DNA of 64,000 bases from Gimesia chilikensis (GCF_007744075.1 NZ_CP036266.1:3209748-3273747), one strand, 5' to 3'. Counted from the stretch's first letter, positions 9,227 through 18,849 are shown. Translations and numbers: made by a program. The notes: generated by a model not told the origin, from the sequence alone.

Positions 9227-10549
9227 ATGAATCACATCTTACCTGATTATTATGTGAGTGAAGCAACATGGTTTTATCTTTCCCTGTTGCTGACGCTGGC
9301 GGTCTTTTTCCGATTTGACCGGATCTTTTCGCTGCGCAATCTGGACCTGATTCTGCTCCTCTTAATTTCGCCGGGTCTTTTATTCCTGGGTGACTACCCC
9401 GTGGTTGGTAATTTCTGGCTGTTCGTCGGGACGGGGCTGTTCGTAATCCGGATGAGTATCGACTGTCTCTTTCAGCGGCGTCCTCGCGGCGAACAGAATT
9501 TAAACAGCTTTGGAATGGCGTTTCTCTGTGTCTCGATCTTTGCGTTTTTTGTCGTGCGCGTGTTCACAGAAAACCCAGCACCAGATACGATCCAAACAGT
9601 TAAACAGGCTGACAGTCTGCTGAGTATGCAGGATGCCGGTAATGTCTCAAAAGCTCAGCCTGCTGAAGCTGGTCCAACCGCAAGACTGCTGGCTGCTCCA
9701 GTGGTTCCCTTCTCCAACGCGGTCGTTACCGGGACCCTGGATCACGCGACTCTGGCTGCTCGCATCATGGCGATTCTGGCGCATGCGTTTGTGGTTGTGG
9801 GGCTGATTATCATGGGGAAGGTCCATTTTGCAGACACGCAGGTGGGCCTTGCGATGGCCCTGCTCTATCTGCTGCTCCCCTGTACCGCGTATGACGTCAG
9901 TAAAGCCAACCATGTGTTGCCAGCGGCACTGCTGGTCTGGGCATTCGTAACGTATCAGAAGCCGATTTTGTCCGGAATTTTCATGGGGCTGGCCTGTGGT
10001 GCGATGTTCTTCCCAGTCTTCCTGCTGCCTCTCTGGGCCAGTTTCTACTGGAAAAACGGCCTCAAGCGATTTGTACTTTCCGGAACTCTGGTGGCTGTGG
10101 TCCTGCTGGGCAGCCTGATTCTGACATCAGTTGATCGTTTCTCTTTCACGCAGCAGACGATCGGTTCGATCAACTGGTCCGTGCTGAAGTTCGAAGGAGG
10201 CCAGCATATGCCGGGCTTCTGGAGTACGTACGATTCGGCGTATCGCATCCCGGTATTTGTGATTTTTGTGCTTTTGATCACCTGTCTGACAATCTGGCCC
10301 CGCCGTAAAAACCTGGGACATTTGATGTCACACACGACGGCGATCATCATTGCCACCCTGCTCTGGTATCCGCAGCAAGGAAGTGTCTATCTGCTCTGGT
10401 ATCTACCGATGCTGCTGATGGTCGTCTTCCGACCGCGTCTGCTGCATACGACCCAGAATTATGAAGTGGATCGCAATCAGCAATCCGGCGAAAAGCCGAG
10501 CTCACGCTTCCAGGACTCAGTCAGTATTGCGAAGCACACTTCGCAGTAA
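9227..10549 (+). CDS. Polytopic membrane protein, unknown function
   Basis: The 440 residues contain about ten hydrophobic segments: two near the N-terminus (about 15-35, 45-80), one near 105, then several between 185 and 420, including LIIMGKVHFA, VALLLGSLIL and IFVLLITCL. A polar linker with low complexity (about 125-165) follows the first helices. The final 35 residues are cytoplasm-like and Ser/Gln/Arg-rich. The layout resembles GT-C or polymerase-type envelope proteins, and the next genes encode a polyprenyl-phosphate glycosyltransferase and other multi-spanning proteins, so a role in surface polysaccharide assembly is plausible but inferred. It converges on the glycosyltransferase gene with only 7 nt between the stops. 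Confidence 0.75.
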   Translation: MNHILPDYYVSEATWFYLSLLLTLAVFFRFDRIFSLRNLDLILLLLISPGLLFLGDYPVVGNFWLFVGTGLFVIRMSIDCLFQRRPRGEQNLNSFGMAFLCVSIFAFFVVRVFTENPAPDTIQTVKQADSLLSMQDAGNVSKAQPAEAGPTARLLAAPVVPFSNAVVTGTLDHATLAARIMAILAHAFVVVGLIIMGKVHFADTQVGLAMALLYLLLPCTAYDVSKANHVLPAALLVWAFVTYQKPILSGIFMGLACGAMFFPVFLLPLWASFYWKNGLKRFVLSGTLVAVVLLGSLILTSVDRFSFTQQTIGSINWSVLKFEGGQHMPGFWSTYDSAYRIPVFVIFVLLITCLTIWPRRKNLGHLMSHTTAIIIATLLWYPQQGSVYLLWYLPMLLMVVFRPRLLHTTQNYEVDRNQQSGEKPSSRFQDSVSIAKHTSQ

Positions 10550-10556
10550 CCCGCTC

Positions 10557-11642
10557 TCAGTGCTGTCCGGAATATTCAGGATCCAAGTGCCGGGAAACAG
10601 GTGCAGTCTCTGACTGCGGCTGATTCTGACGGGCCAATAAAGGGGCCTCAATTTCCGGGTTGGTAAAATTCGTCTTGGTACCGACGATATACATGGGCCG
10701 CGCCCGGACCTGATCATAGATGCGAGTCACATACTCGCCCAAAATTCCAATTCCCAAAGCATTCAGGGCACCAAAGAACGAGGCGGTAATCGTGGTCGAT
10801 GCCCAGCCTGGAATTGCCAGCCCGGTGAACAGTTTGTGGTACAGCACAAATGAGATCAGAGCGAGACAGACCAGAGTGGAAAGAGCAGCAATCAGATAGA
10901 ATATGGTCAGAGGCAGGAATGAGAATGAGAAAATTGCCGTCTTGGCCAGTCGACAGAGTTGTACGAAAGAAACACGGGGGTTGTCATCGTACCGTGCCAT
11001 TCGCTCAACCTGGATCCCGGTCTGTCGGTATCCAACCCACGAACGCAGACCAGGGAAATACCGGTCACGGTCATTGAGCTGTGCGATTTGAATCGCAACT
11101 TTGCGATCAATCAGACCAAAATTGCCGGCATCACGGGGGATAGGTGTATGGGAGATTTTATTTAGTAGTTTATGAAAAGTCTGGAATGCCCAGCGTTTGA
11201 GACGATTTTCTTTACGCTTGGTTCGAACGGCGTAAACGACGTCATAACCGGACTGCCAGGTTTCCACGAAGTCCACAATCGCGGTCGGGCTGTCCTGCAT
11301 ATCGGAGTCCATGATCACGATGGCGTCGCCGGTTGCGTGCAACAGCCCCGCCTGCACGGCGGCCTGGTGGCCAAAATTTTTAGCGAAGTGCAGTACCCTT
11401 ACCCGGGGATTGAGCTCAGCTAACTCATCGAGTATCTGCCCGCTTTTATCTGAGGAACCGTCGTTGACGAAGATGATTTCATACTGACTGCCTACGGTTT
11501 GTAGAGCCTCCTCAACAGCCTGCTGCAGTTCCGCAAGGACGCTTTCTTCATTGAACACGGGAAGTACGACTGAAATCAGTACGTCAGTGACCGGTTTGCG
11601 GGCAGAATCTTTCTTCGACTGGATATCACTGGCCGCGCTCAT
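10557..11642 (-). CDS. Family 2 glycosyltransferase, polyprenyl-phosphate type (DPM1/GtrB-like)
   Basis: This enzyme transfers a sugar from a nucleotide donor to undecaprenyl phosphate at the cytoplasmic face, making a lipid-linked sugar used by GT-C enzymes outside. The GT-A domain has ISVVLPVFNEE near residue 24, NDGSSD near 60 and the metal-binding MDSDMQD near 112. Two C-terminal transmembrane helices (about 232-255 and 270-295) are followed by GILGEYVTRIYDQVRARP, the usual end of this subfamily. The 361-aa length is slightly long because of a Pro/Gln tail. It overlaps the upstream methyltransferase gene by 4 nt (ATGA), so the two are translationally coupled. Confidence 0.92.
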   Translation of the reverse strand: MSAASDIQSKKDSARKPVTDVLISVVLPVFNEESVLAELQQAVEEALQTVGSQYEIIFVNDGSSDKSGQILDELAELNPRVRVLHFAKNFGHQAAVQAGLLHATGDAIVIMDSDMQDSPTAIVDFVETWQSGYDVVYAVRTKRKENRLKRWAFQTFHKLLNKISHTPIPRDAGNFGLIDRKVAIQIAQLNDRDRYFPGLRSWVGYRQTGIQVERMARYDDNPRVSFVQLCRLAKTAIFSFSFLPLTIFYLIAALSTLVCLALISFVLYHKLFTGLAIPGWASTTITASFFGALNALGIGILGEYVTRIYDQVRARPMYIVGTKTNFTNPEIEAPLLARQNQPQSETAPVSRHLDPEYSGQH

Positions 11643-12385
11643 TTGATTAGAACTCCTACCAGGGACAATCCAAAGGGAACACCTGTGGAATGAATCAGAG
11701 TGCGTTCAAGCTTCGCACACGACATGAGACAGGAATTTGTGAAGCGGGAGACACGATTGAAACGGGGGGGCGAGTCATCTCTTTTATTGAACAAGCGGTC
11801 CTTGCCACGAGCCAAAATCGCGGGAGCCAGTGTAAAGGAGTTCCAGTGAGTCACCCATTTCACTTTTAAACCTGCCTGCTGGGCATTATCCCGAAAACGC
11901 GCTTTTGTATAGCGACAAAAGTGGCCCAGCTTGCGATCCCAGTCGGAGTAGAGCCAGGGGTAAGCAGGAACGGTAATGATGATACCTCCACCCGGTTCCA
12001 GCGTCTCGGCTGCATTGGTGAGGAGTTGCACCGGATCTTCCACATGCTCCATGACATCCAGTAAGAGGACTGCTTTCGCTGATTCTGGATCAACGGGCCA
12101 GGGCTGGCTCAATTCATGGACGTGCAGTTGATCCAGTCCACGGGAACGACCATATTCCACAGCTGCTTCCATGAGGTCAAACCCAACGACATCATATCCC
12201 ATGCGATTGAATTCAAGCAGATTTCGTGCTGAACCGATCCCCCCCTCTATCAGCAGCCCGGGGGCGGGGAACTCTCTGGTCAGGATCTCGGTAACCAGTT
12301 TCCGTTTGGAAACATGCCACCAGTAATTGTCCTCAAGTTCAATTAATTCAGTCAGATGTGCCGGGTCCACGTGATCAGATCTCAA
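11639..12385 (-). CDS. Class I SAM-dependent methyltransferase
   Basis: At 248 aa it has the Rossmann methyltransferase fold: motif I LLIEGGIGSARN (about 44-55), an acidic end of strand 2 (VVGFDLMEAA), motif II/III with VLLLDVMEHVEDP (about 105-117) and a GGGIIITVPAYPWLYSDWD segment typical of lipid- or sugar-modifying methyltransferases. The C-terminal part contains a hydrophobic stretch that may contact membrane. It is the first gene of a two-gene unit with the polyprenyl-phosphate glycosyltransferase, so a lipid-linked glycan or glycolipid substrate is likely. The upstream 168 nt carry two inverted repeats. Confidence 0.88.
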   Translation of the reverse strand: MRSDHVDPAHLTELIELEDNYWWHVSKRKLVTEILTREFPAPGLLIEGGIGSARNLLEFNRMGYDVVGFDLMEAAVEYGRSRGLDQLHVHELSQPWPVDPESAKAVLLLDVMEHVEDPVQLLTNAAETLEPGGGIIITVPAYPWLYSDWDRKLGHFCRYTKARFRDNAQQAGLKVKWVTHWNSFTLAPAILARGKDRLFNKRDDSPPRFNRVSRFTNSCLMSCAKLERTLIHSTGVPFGLSLVGVLIK

Positions 12386-12451
12386 TACGAAATAACGTTG
12401 ATGTCATGAGTTCAGATGACTCTGAGCCAAGTCAGGGTAATCAGTAGAACT

Positions 12452-12497
12452 AGACAGTTTCCATATGAAATGTCTGTTTTTTGTATTGGATACAAAA
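12452..12497. promoter_or_regulatory. Two adjacent inverted repeats in a divergent promoter region
   Basis: First repeat (12452-12475): AGACA-g-TTTC around CATAT, closed by GAAATGTCT. Second repeat (12479-12497): TTTTGTAT-tgg-ATACAAAA, arms of eight bases with no mismatch. They lie between the methyltransferase (-) and membrane-protein (+) genes, so they could be operators shared by both. The T-rich run between them is not a terminator in either direction because both flanking genes start here. Confidence 0.35.
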
Positions 12498-12589
12498 TAT
12501 ATATTTTAACTATAGTGCTTATGATGTCTATAGTGTTGTCTGGTGATGTGTAATTGCATAAAAGTACTGTAATTATGTGGAGTTGTTGG

Positions 12590-14341
12590 GTGAGTGACCT
12601 GCCAGACAGACAGTTTTCCCTGGGGGCCTGGTTTGCCAGTATCATTTTGTTATTTCTGGTCATTCTGTGTGTCCCCCTGTTTATCAGAATGCCGCTGGCA
12701 ACTGATGTCGTGCTTTACGATGTGCAGGCTGAGACGGTGCTGGATGGGGGGACGCTGTATCAGGACATGTTCGAGACCAATCTGCCGGGCATTGTCTGGT
12801 TGCACATGCTGATTCGACCGATCATTGGTATGAGTTCTGATGCCCTGCGGTGTGTCGATCTGCTGTTTTTTACCGGATCGGTGACCTTGTTGGCCTTCTG
12901 GAGTCGAAGAAGTCAGCTCTCCATGACGGGTATGCTCTGGATCGCCATCGCACTCTATGCCTTTTATTTCTCTCTCTCGGAGTGGTGTCACTTCCAGAGA
13001 GATACCATCATACTGCTTCCTTCGTTGGGAGCACTCTGGATGAGGCGAAAACAGCTCGATCGCCTGCTCGCAGACAAACAAATCAGAGTCGCATCGATCT
13101 GGGGCTGGGCATTTCTGGAAGGTTTGCTCTGGGCAACTGCATTCTGGATCAAACCTTTTGTCGCGGTTCCCGCATTATGCGTCTGGCTAGGGTCTGTCTG
13201 GTTACTGGGGCAGTGGCGGCGTTCTCTACTTGACCTGACAGGATTATTGTCAGGGGGACTGTTTCTGGGAGCAGCCGGCATTGCCTGGTTATGGCAGTCA
13301 GGTGCCTGGCCCTGGTTTCTGGAAACGTTTCTGGAGTGGAATCCGGAATACGTCGCAGCACGGAAATCTGGCTGGACAGTGATGCGGTTTGCCCAGTTTC
13401 TGTATCGATTCTATCCCTGGTTTCTGCTGAACCTGATAGCGATTCCGCTGGCGCTGATCATGTTGAAAGACGGCTGGAAAGCACGTCGCAAGGCTGAATC
13501 TGAAGACGTTTCCAGTCCTGCTTCTAGAGATCAAAGTCTACTGGCACTGATGTACCTGGGTTGGTTGTTTCAGTCGATGGCATTTCAGCATCTGTTTGAT
13601 TATGTCCATCCCCCTGCTCATCTGCTGGCGATCACGGTGATTGGCGGCTATCTGGGCAGTCGTTACAGTCAACATGCTTTAGGTTGGGGCTGGAAATCAG
13701 GAATGGCCCTGTTTCTGCTGCTGGTGGTCCTCACTTTTCCTGCGTTTAAGCCTGATCGAGCCCGCTTGTGGAAGACCTGTCTACTGCAATCCAGCGATGC
13801 AGAATTAAAGTCGAAGCTGGCATTACTGGTCCAGGTCGACTGGGAAGATCTCGCTGCCGTCCGGGAGTATCTGGCGGAGCAGCAGCTCAAAGACCGCGAG
13901 CTGCATTGTTACAACAGTACTTTAATTTATCTCTATCCGGAATTAGGGTTGCAGCCAGCGACGCGCTTTGGATTTTTCGATTCGGTACTGGTCTTCTGCC
14001 GCAAGCACCGCGGTGATCTTCACCAGGCGATTCAAGACAGCCCGCAGAAATTCATCGTGACCGATCTGATCGAGAGCGGGTTTAACAGGGAAACAGCACT
14101 CGCAACTGCGGAAAGTCCAGAAAAGAAAGTGCCGCCTCAGTACCCCGTCAGTCTCAAGGGAGCCTATCCCTGGTCTCAGCCCGTCGTGTTTCGATCGGGA
14201 CGCTATCTGGTACATCGGGTAGAACGTCCCCTGGGGAAATTCATCGGCGGTGGTTTTGTACCGACAGAATCGGACGTACAAAAATTCCTGCAGCGACAAA
14301 AAGAGAGTACATCAGAGAACAACGATCGAAAGAATGATTGA
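12590..14341 (+). CDS. GT-C-like polytopic membrane protein (ArnT/PMT-type fold suspected)
   Basis: I prefer the GTG at 12590, since GGAG at 12579-12582 is 7 nt upstream; an in-frame ATG (12575) and TTG (12554) exist but lack a ribosome site. The 583-aa product has a first helix near 10-30, then a loop with VLYDVQAETVLDGGTLYQDMFETNLPG. That places acidic residues just outside the first helix, as in GT-C glycosyltransferases that take sugars from lipid-linked donors. About ten helices follow to about residue 400, then a soluble C-terminal domain of about 180 residues. The specific substrate is unknown. The neighbouring DPM1/GtrB-like enzyme would supply a donor. It converges with the YfhO-like gene. 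Confidence 0.75.
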   Translation: MSDLPDRQFSLGAWFASIILLFLVILCVPLFIRMPLATDVVLYDVQAETVLDGGTLYQDMFETNLPGIVWLHMLIRPIIGMSSDALRCVDLLFFTGSVTLLAFWSRRSQLSMTGMLWIAIALYAFYFSLSEWCHFQRDTIILLPSLGALWMRRKQLDRLLADKQIRVASIWGWAFLEGLLWATAFWIKPFVAVPALCVWLGSVWLLGQWRRSLLDLTGLLSGGLFLGAAGIAWLWQSGAWPWFLETFLEWNPEYVAARKSGWTVMRFAQFLYRFYPWFLLNLIAIPLALIMLKDGWKARRKAESEDVSSPASRDQSLLALMYLGWLFQSMAFQHLFDYVHPPAHLLAITVIGGYLGSRYSQHALGWGWKSGMALFLLLVVLTFPAFKPDRARLWKTCLLQSSDAELKSKLALLVQVDWEDLAAVREYLAEQQLKDRELHCYNSTLIYLYPELGLQPATRFGFFDSVLVFCRKHRGDLHQAIQDSPQKFIVTDLIESGFNRETALATAESPEKKVPPQYPVSLKGAYPWSQPVVFRSGRYLVHRVERPLGKFIGGGFVPTESDVQKFLQRQKESTSENNDRKND

Positions 14342-14364
14342 TCGATCCTCGTCTATATCAAGTC

Positions 14365-16779
14365 TTATTCGGCTTGCGGTTTAGAGTCTGAACGGAATGC
14401 TTTTACCAGCAGAATGCATAATATTGCCAGGGCGGTGAGAGAAATAACACGACCAATCTGAAAGCCGGGTGGAACGAAGCTCAGTTGAACCTGATGCTGA
14501 CCAGGTGGCAGAGGAATCGCTCTCAAAGAGAAATCCGCGGGCAGGACTGGTAGTTCCTGCTGACCGAGTCTGGCAGTCCAGCCGGGGTAATAAATGTCGG
14601 ACAGGACCAGGTAGCCTGGCGCGTCAAGATCCGCTTGAAGACTCAGTAAATTGGGGCCGTTTTCCAGGATGGTTGCCGGTTGAAATGCCTGTCTGTCTCC
14701 CTTGGGGAGGACATCCTGTCTCAGTAAAACCTCAGCACGTGGTTTTACTTTCGAAATGGCTGCTACGATTTTCTTACTGGACTCCTCGTCCTGAAACGCA
14801 CGGGTTTGTCCGACCAGGTAAGCACGGGGAAGCGGGTTTTGGTTTTCGATAATCTGGAATGGAATCTGGCGTGGCTTTGATCCCCTGAGAGTGTATTCCG
14901 CAGGCACTTGACCCTGTAAAACCGTCTTCCAACCTTCCAGCTTAACGGGCTCGCTGGTTCTCAATACGGCATATTTGATACTCATCAGGTCAAGTAGCTG
15001 TGGTTCCGCTTTTTCAAGTTGCGGCGAGTCGAATCCTGCCATCATCCTGGCTGCATTGGGTTGGTCGAACGTGGCGGCTGCCAGGAGCCCGAGTCGCACC
15101 AGGGGCACTGGTTCATAACCTTGAACTTTTAAGAGTTGATTTTTCCAGGCCTCACGATCACTCAGCAGGTGCTGGTCAGCCAGTACACGGTGTTCCCCCA
15201 GGTTGTTCTTCAGGAATTGAACGATTTCTGTCTCTCCCCGGATGGATGATTGGGGGATCGTGCACAGGATGTTATTTGAATAGACCGAGAGTTCTCCGGT
15301 ACAGATCAGGCAGAGGATCACGAGTCCTCCGAAAGCGGCCTTTCGTGAGAGGCTGGTGAGAAAAATCGCAATCGAGATGCCTAGCAGGGCTGTCAGCAGG
15401 TAGCCTGCCTGGATGTTGAACATCTTGTCTGGAGCCAGACTGACTTTAAGGCTCCCTGCAGACTTAAATATCAGATAGATCAGGATTGGTAGAACTGCAA
15501 CAACAGCGATTCCTGCGAGCAGCCGCATGGTTCGACCTTTTGAGTTCTGATACAACAGCGAAATCCATTGAGATCCAAACCCGGCCAGCATTGCGACGAC
15601 CAGGGTGCAGATCCATAGCTGACGACCAGGAATTCGAAACATCGATGCCCCGGGAATCAATTGATAAAACAACTTATAAAATGGAAGTGCGGGACCGAAC
15701 GCCAGCAGAAAGGCGATCAGTCCAATCAGTGTCAGCCGGATCACGATTCGTTGTTGAAAGGAACTTAAAACTCCGACGATTGCCAGTAGCAGAGGCAAAC
15801 AACCGAATGAGCAGATCGCTTCCCAGTAAAAGGTTCCGGGGCCGGTATACTGGTTTGGATTTCCCCAGACGAACGGGTCAATCAGTTGCAGCAGGCTGGC
15901 TGCATTCAGGCTACCTGCACTGAGGCTGGCCAGGTCAATTCCGCTGGAGCGGACTGCCTGTTTCGTGTAAATGAACACCGGGATCAGATCAATGGCGACA
16001 AGACCTGCTGTTAACAGACCTGCCGTCAACCAGCCTTTAATCCAGAGACCTGGTCTACTTGTTTCTTCCAGTTCGGTTACGGCACCCTGCTCGCTTTCAA
16101 TTGGTTTCTTTTTAGAAAAGAGTTCGAGGATTGATTCAATGATAATCGCAGCTGTGAGGAACAGCAGCAGATAGTAGAGTTCCTGAACATGGCCGCAAAA
16201 AAATGCCAGAGAAATCACAATAACCACGAAGGGAACCGCTTTTTTACTTCCTGTACGCAGGAGTTCGTACGCGTATAAGATCCAGGGGAACCAGGCGATT
16301 TGTGTGACAGATGTAAAGTGCCCTTCGCCCGTTTTGGCAACAAAGTAAGGGGCTGCCAGGAAAACAATCCCTGAAAGCAGTGCACTGAAGAAATTCAACC
16401 GATATTTTCTGCCGAGCAGATACGCGCCCCAACCGGCCCACCAGTGATGTAGAACCAGTACCCAGCTGATCGTAGAAGCCGCATTGAGGAAAAAGAATAT
16501 CCAGTTAACCGGGTAGAACAGAGACGCTTGTGGATTTCCCACCCAGGGCATGCCCAGCAATGACCACGGATTCCAGTAGGGAAACTGGTTGAATTGCTGG
16601 AGGCACTCGCGCTGATAGTCTTTGAAACCGATGAACGCGTTGGTCGTGTCGTTATATCCCTGGTTCTGGATACCCACCAGGACATCTGCCGGGTGACTCA
16701 CGAGTACCTGAAAACAGACTCCCGAAACGATTAACAGAATCAGGGCCGCGATCACATTTTGAAACAGTCTGGACTTCAT
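14365..16779 (-). CDS. YfhO-family large membrane protein
   Basis: This 804-aa protein has an N-terminal helix (8-28), a periplasmic motif region QFPYWNPWSLLGMPW (about 62-76) with GNPQASLFYP behind it, about a dozen hydrophobic segments to residue 500, a soluble extracytoplasmic domain (about 500-770) and one C-terminal helix (about 775-795). The final domain contains YLVLSDIYYPGWTARL and FVPPGFQIG, which are characteristic of YfhO proteins. Members are GT-C-like and are linked to glycosylation of cell-wall polymers in Gram-positives; the role in planctomycetes is not established. It is transcribed alone on the minus strand, with 255 nt upstream. Confidence 0.85.
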   Translation of the reverse strand: MKSRLFQNVIAALILLIVSGVCFQVLVSHPADVLVGIQNQGYNDTTNAFIGFKDYQRECLQQFNQFPYWNPWSLLGMPWVGNPQASLFYPVNWIFFFLNAASTISWVLVLHHWWAGWGAYLLGRKYRLNFFSALLSGIVFLAAPYFVAKTGEGHFTSVTQIAWFPWILYAYELLRTGSKKAVPFVVIVISLAFFCGHVQELYYLLLFLTAAIIIESILELFSKKKPIESEQGAVTELEETSRPGLWIKGWLTAGLLTAGLVAIDLIPVFIYTKQAVRSSGIDLASLSAGSLNAASLLQLIDPFVWGNPNQYTGPGTFYWEAICSFGCLPLLLAIVGVLSSFQQRIVIRLTLIGLIAFLLAFGPALPFYKLFYQLIPGASMFRIPGRQLWICTLVVAMLAGFGSQWISLLYQNSKGRTMRLLAGIAVVAVLPILIYLIFKSAGSLKVSLAPDKMFNIQAGYLLTALLGISIAIFLTSLSRKAAFGGLVILCLICTGELSVYSNNILCTIPQSSIRGETEIVQFLKNNLGEHRVLADQHLLSDREAWKNQLLKVQGYEPVPLVRLGLLAAATFDQPNAARMMAGFDSPQLEKAEPQLLDLMSIKYAVLRTSEPVKLEGWKTVLQGQVPAEYTLRGSKPRQIPFQIIENQNPLPRAYLVGQTRAFQDEESSKKIVAAISKVKPRAEVLLRQDVLPKGDRQAFQPATILENGPNLLSLQADLDAPGYLVLSDIYYPGWTARLGQQELPVLPADFSLRAIPLPPGQHQVQLSFVPPGFQIGRVISLTALAILCILLVKAFRSDSKPQAE

Positions 16780-16979
16780 GTGTTTCTTTTCAGCATCACT
16801 GATTCGTTGACTCGCATTTTCATGGCGAGCTGGTTTGTAAAGAAACTGAAACGCTCCATTCGTTTCTGTAAGTGTAAATGAACAAATGCTGTTATGTGAA
16901 TTTCAGCCTGTTCTGGTCCCGGTACATATCCAGGGAACGGAAGCGGGAAGGCTGCCAGTTGGAGAACATATAGCATTGT

Positions 16980-17010
16980 GCATGCCAAACTAAGCGGTTG
17001 TCTGGCATGC
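16980..17010. repeat. Short inverted repeat downstream of the nitrilase gene
   Basis: Arms GCATGCCA (16980-16987) and TGGCATGC (17003-17010) pair over eight bases with a 15-nt loop. It lies 25 nt beyond the nitrilase stop on the minus strand and could be a weak terminator, but no T-run follows. Confidence 0.35.
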
Positions 17011-17034
17011 CTATGTGCTCAGTATGTCGGCAGA

Positions 17035-17883
17035 TCAACCACGCTGGGGAGGTTTTAGTCCGTGGGGCTCCACGATCAGACCGTACATTTCAGGACGACG
17101 ATCCGCCAGACGATCAATCACATGTTTATCCGGAACGCGGTCAACGCGTTTGTTGCGGGCACGCTCCGGGTCGAAGGTGGCATACAGAATTTCTTCCTCT
17201 CTCCCGGTTGAAGTGGCCAATGTTTCTCCGGCGGGGCCGCAGATGCGGCTCTTGCCGATGAACTGAAAGCCCCGCTCTTCACCGACCCGGTTGATGGCGC
17301 AATAGAAGATCCCGTTTTCCATGGCCCGTGTGTTGATGGCATGCTCGGCCACGCATTCTGCTCCGGTGGGCCAGTTCGTCGGCAGGATGATCAGATCAGC
17401 CTGCTGGAGTGTCATTACCCGGGATGACTCCGGAAACGCACTATCGTAGCAGATATTCACACCAATGCGTGCAGATGGGTGTTCGAAGACCTCGAATCCC
17501 CGGTCGCCAGGCGTCGCGAAGCGGTCGACACCGAGATAAGGCAAATGGATTTTTCGATATTTGCCGAGCACACCTTCACGCGTAATTATTACTGCCGAGT
17601 TATAAACTCCATGCGGAGCCTGTTCGAGCATTCCAATCACAACCGTCTGATTCAACTCTCGGCAGACCTGCTGTAATGTTTTCGTTGTGGGGCCTGGAAT
17701 CGTTTCAGCCAGTGGCACTGCTTCCTGCAGGCTGTCAAAGCAGTAGCCGGTCAGTGCACACTCGGGGAACACGGTCAGTTCCGCTCCCTCGGAAGCAGTT
17801 TCGTGCATTTTTGCGATAATTCGATGGAGATTATCCGTTTTCTCCATCAGGGCGATATCCATCTGGACGCCGGCTATAATCAT
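17035..17883 (-). CDS. Carbon-nitrogen hydrolase (nitrilase superfamily amidase)
   Basis: This 282-aa cytosolic enzyme hydrolyses a C-N bond through a Cys-Glu-Lys triad. All three are visible: Glu41 in FPECALTG, Lys111 in KYRKIHLP and Cys145 in GVNICYDSAFPE. Length and the alpha-beta-beta-alpha spacing are normal for the superfamily (omega-amidase, carbamoylputrescine amidase and related branches). The C-terminal region RVPDKHVIDRLADRRPEMYG is typical of a planctomycete/cyanobacterial subgroup whose substrate I cannot assign. It lies 115 nt downstream of the YdjM-like gene on the same strand, with no overlap. Confidence 0.9.
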   Translation of the reverse strand: MIIAGVQMDIALMEKTDNLHRIIAKMHETASEGAELTVFPECALTGYCFDSLQEAVPLAETIPGPTTKTLQQVCRELNQTVVIGMLEQAPHGVYNSAVIITREGVLGKYRKIHLPYLGVDRFATPGDRGFEVFEHPSARIGVNICYDSAFPESSRVMTLQQADLIILPTNWPTGAECVAEHAINTRAMENGIFYCAINRVGEERGFQFIGKSRICGPAGETLATSTGREEEILYATFDPERARNKRVDRVPDKHVIDRLADRRPEMYGLIVEPHGLKPPQRG

Positions 17884-17998
17884 TCTGTTGCTCCCCTGCT
17901 CTAGATTGAGCTATTCCTGGTCTCGCTGAGTTTTTACCCGTGCGATTATAAGGGACCCAAGAAGGGGATACCATCCCTGCAAGTCAGGATACAGGGAT

Positions 17999-18721
17999 TT
18001 AGAGACGCTCTGTGGTTTTAAAAGGCAATGCCTGCTGAACTGGCGGTTCTGATTTTTCAATCGGATTTGCCTGTTGCGGTGGGGGAATCAGCACACCCGA
18101 ATCGACGAGAGTGATATAAGTCATTGTGAGCAGGATTGCATAGGCGACCGCGTTACCAAACAATCCGTTCCCAAACCATTTCAGTGCACTCCCCGCAGAT
18201 TTTTTCAGACGAATGGTGACCCCTTTGCGTTCCACGCTGTAAACTTCGTCCAGAACGAGGTGGGAGAGAAAGCCCAGTGAGATACCACCGGCCATCAGAA
18301 ATTTCACCGCGAAGGAATCGCTGATGTAGGAGAGGAAGACGGCTTCTCCGGTGATAATCAGGGCGGGGATGCTGTGAAACATGCCCCTGTGTACTGCGAA
18401 TTTCGAGAGGATCGCTGAACCGCCGTAACGAACTCCCGCATAGGTAACGACCGCCATCAGGATCGCATCATCGGGATCTGCCCCTTTGCGAATCATGCAG
18501 CGCATGGCCATAAAGGAAGCGACGGCGGCAGTCAGGCTGAACAGTTCCTTGATGGGCCGTCCCGTTTCAGAATCGAGGTCTGGCAGCATACCGCCTACCC
18601 AGGTCAGTACTCCTGCCAGGATACCCTGAGTCGGGGTGAATCCCAGAAAGAGGGAGCCCACGGAGCCGTAAACGACTCCCAATAACCCGCTGACGCTGAT
18701 GTGCTCCGTATAACCGGCCAT
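17999..18721 (-). CDS. YdjM-like (DUF457) membrane-bound metal-dependent hydrolase
   Basis: I start the gene at 18721 (MAGYTEHISVSG), where AGGGA lies 8 nt upstream. The frame is open to 18793 but the added residues are polar and unlike the family. The 240-aa product has about five membrane helices and the conserved histidine/aspartate positions of the family: H in YTEHIS, the loop PDLDSETGRP, HRGMFHS and HLVLDEVYS. Members are called LexA-binding inner-membrane metal-dependent hydrolases, though activity is largely inferred. The C-terminal 20 residues are polar. A small inverted repeat with arms 17973-17979 and 17992-17998 directly follows the stop. Confidence 0.85.
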   Translation of the reverse strand: MAGYTEHISVSGLLGVVYGSVGSLFLGFTPTQGILAGVLTWVGGMLPDLDSETGRPIKELFSLTAAVASFMAMRCMIRKGADPDDAILMAVVTYAGVRYGGSAILSKFAVHRGMFHSIPALIITGEAVFLSYISDSFAVKFLMAGGISLGFLSHLVLDEVYSVERKGVTIRLKKSAGSALKWFGNGLFGNAVAYAILLTMTYITLVDSGVLIPPPQQANPIEKSEPPVQQALPFKTTERL

Positions 18722-18849
18722 GCAATTCTTCCCTGAAGTTGCGTTCTGTTCCTGAATGGATCGAATCAGTCCTTCCTGAGGAGATCCTAGCAAAGAACCG
18801 CAGCGAGAATCAATGCGACTTCTAACCCTGTTTTTTAGCTGGAAATCGG

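Noticed and set aside
17973-17998. Small inverted repeat ATCCCTG/CAGGGAT right after the YdjM-like stop
   Set aside because: Seven-base arms without a following T-run; too weak to call a terminator.
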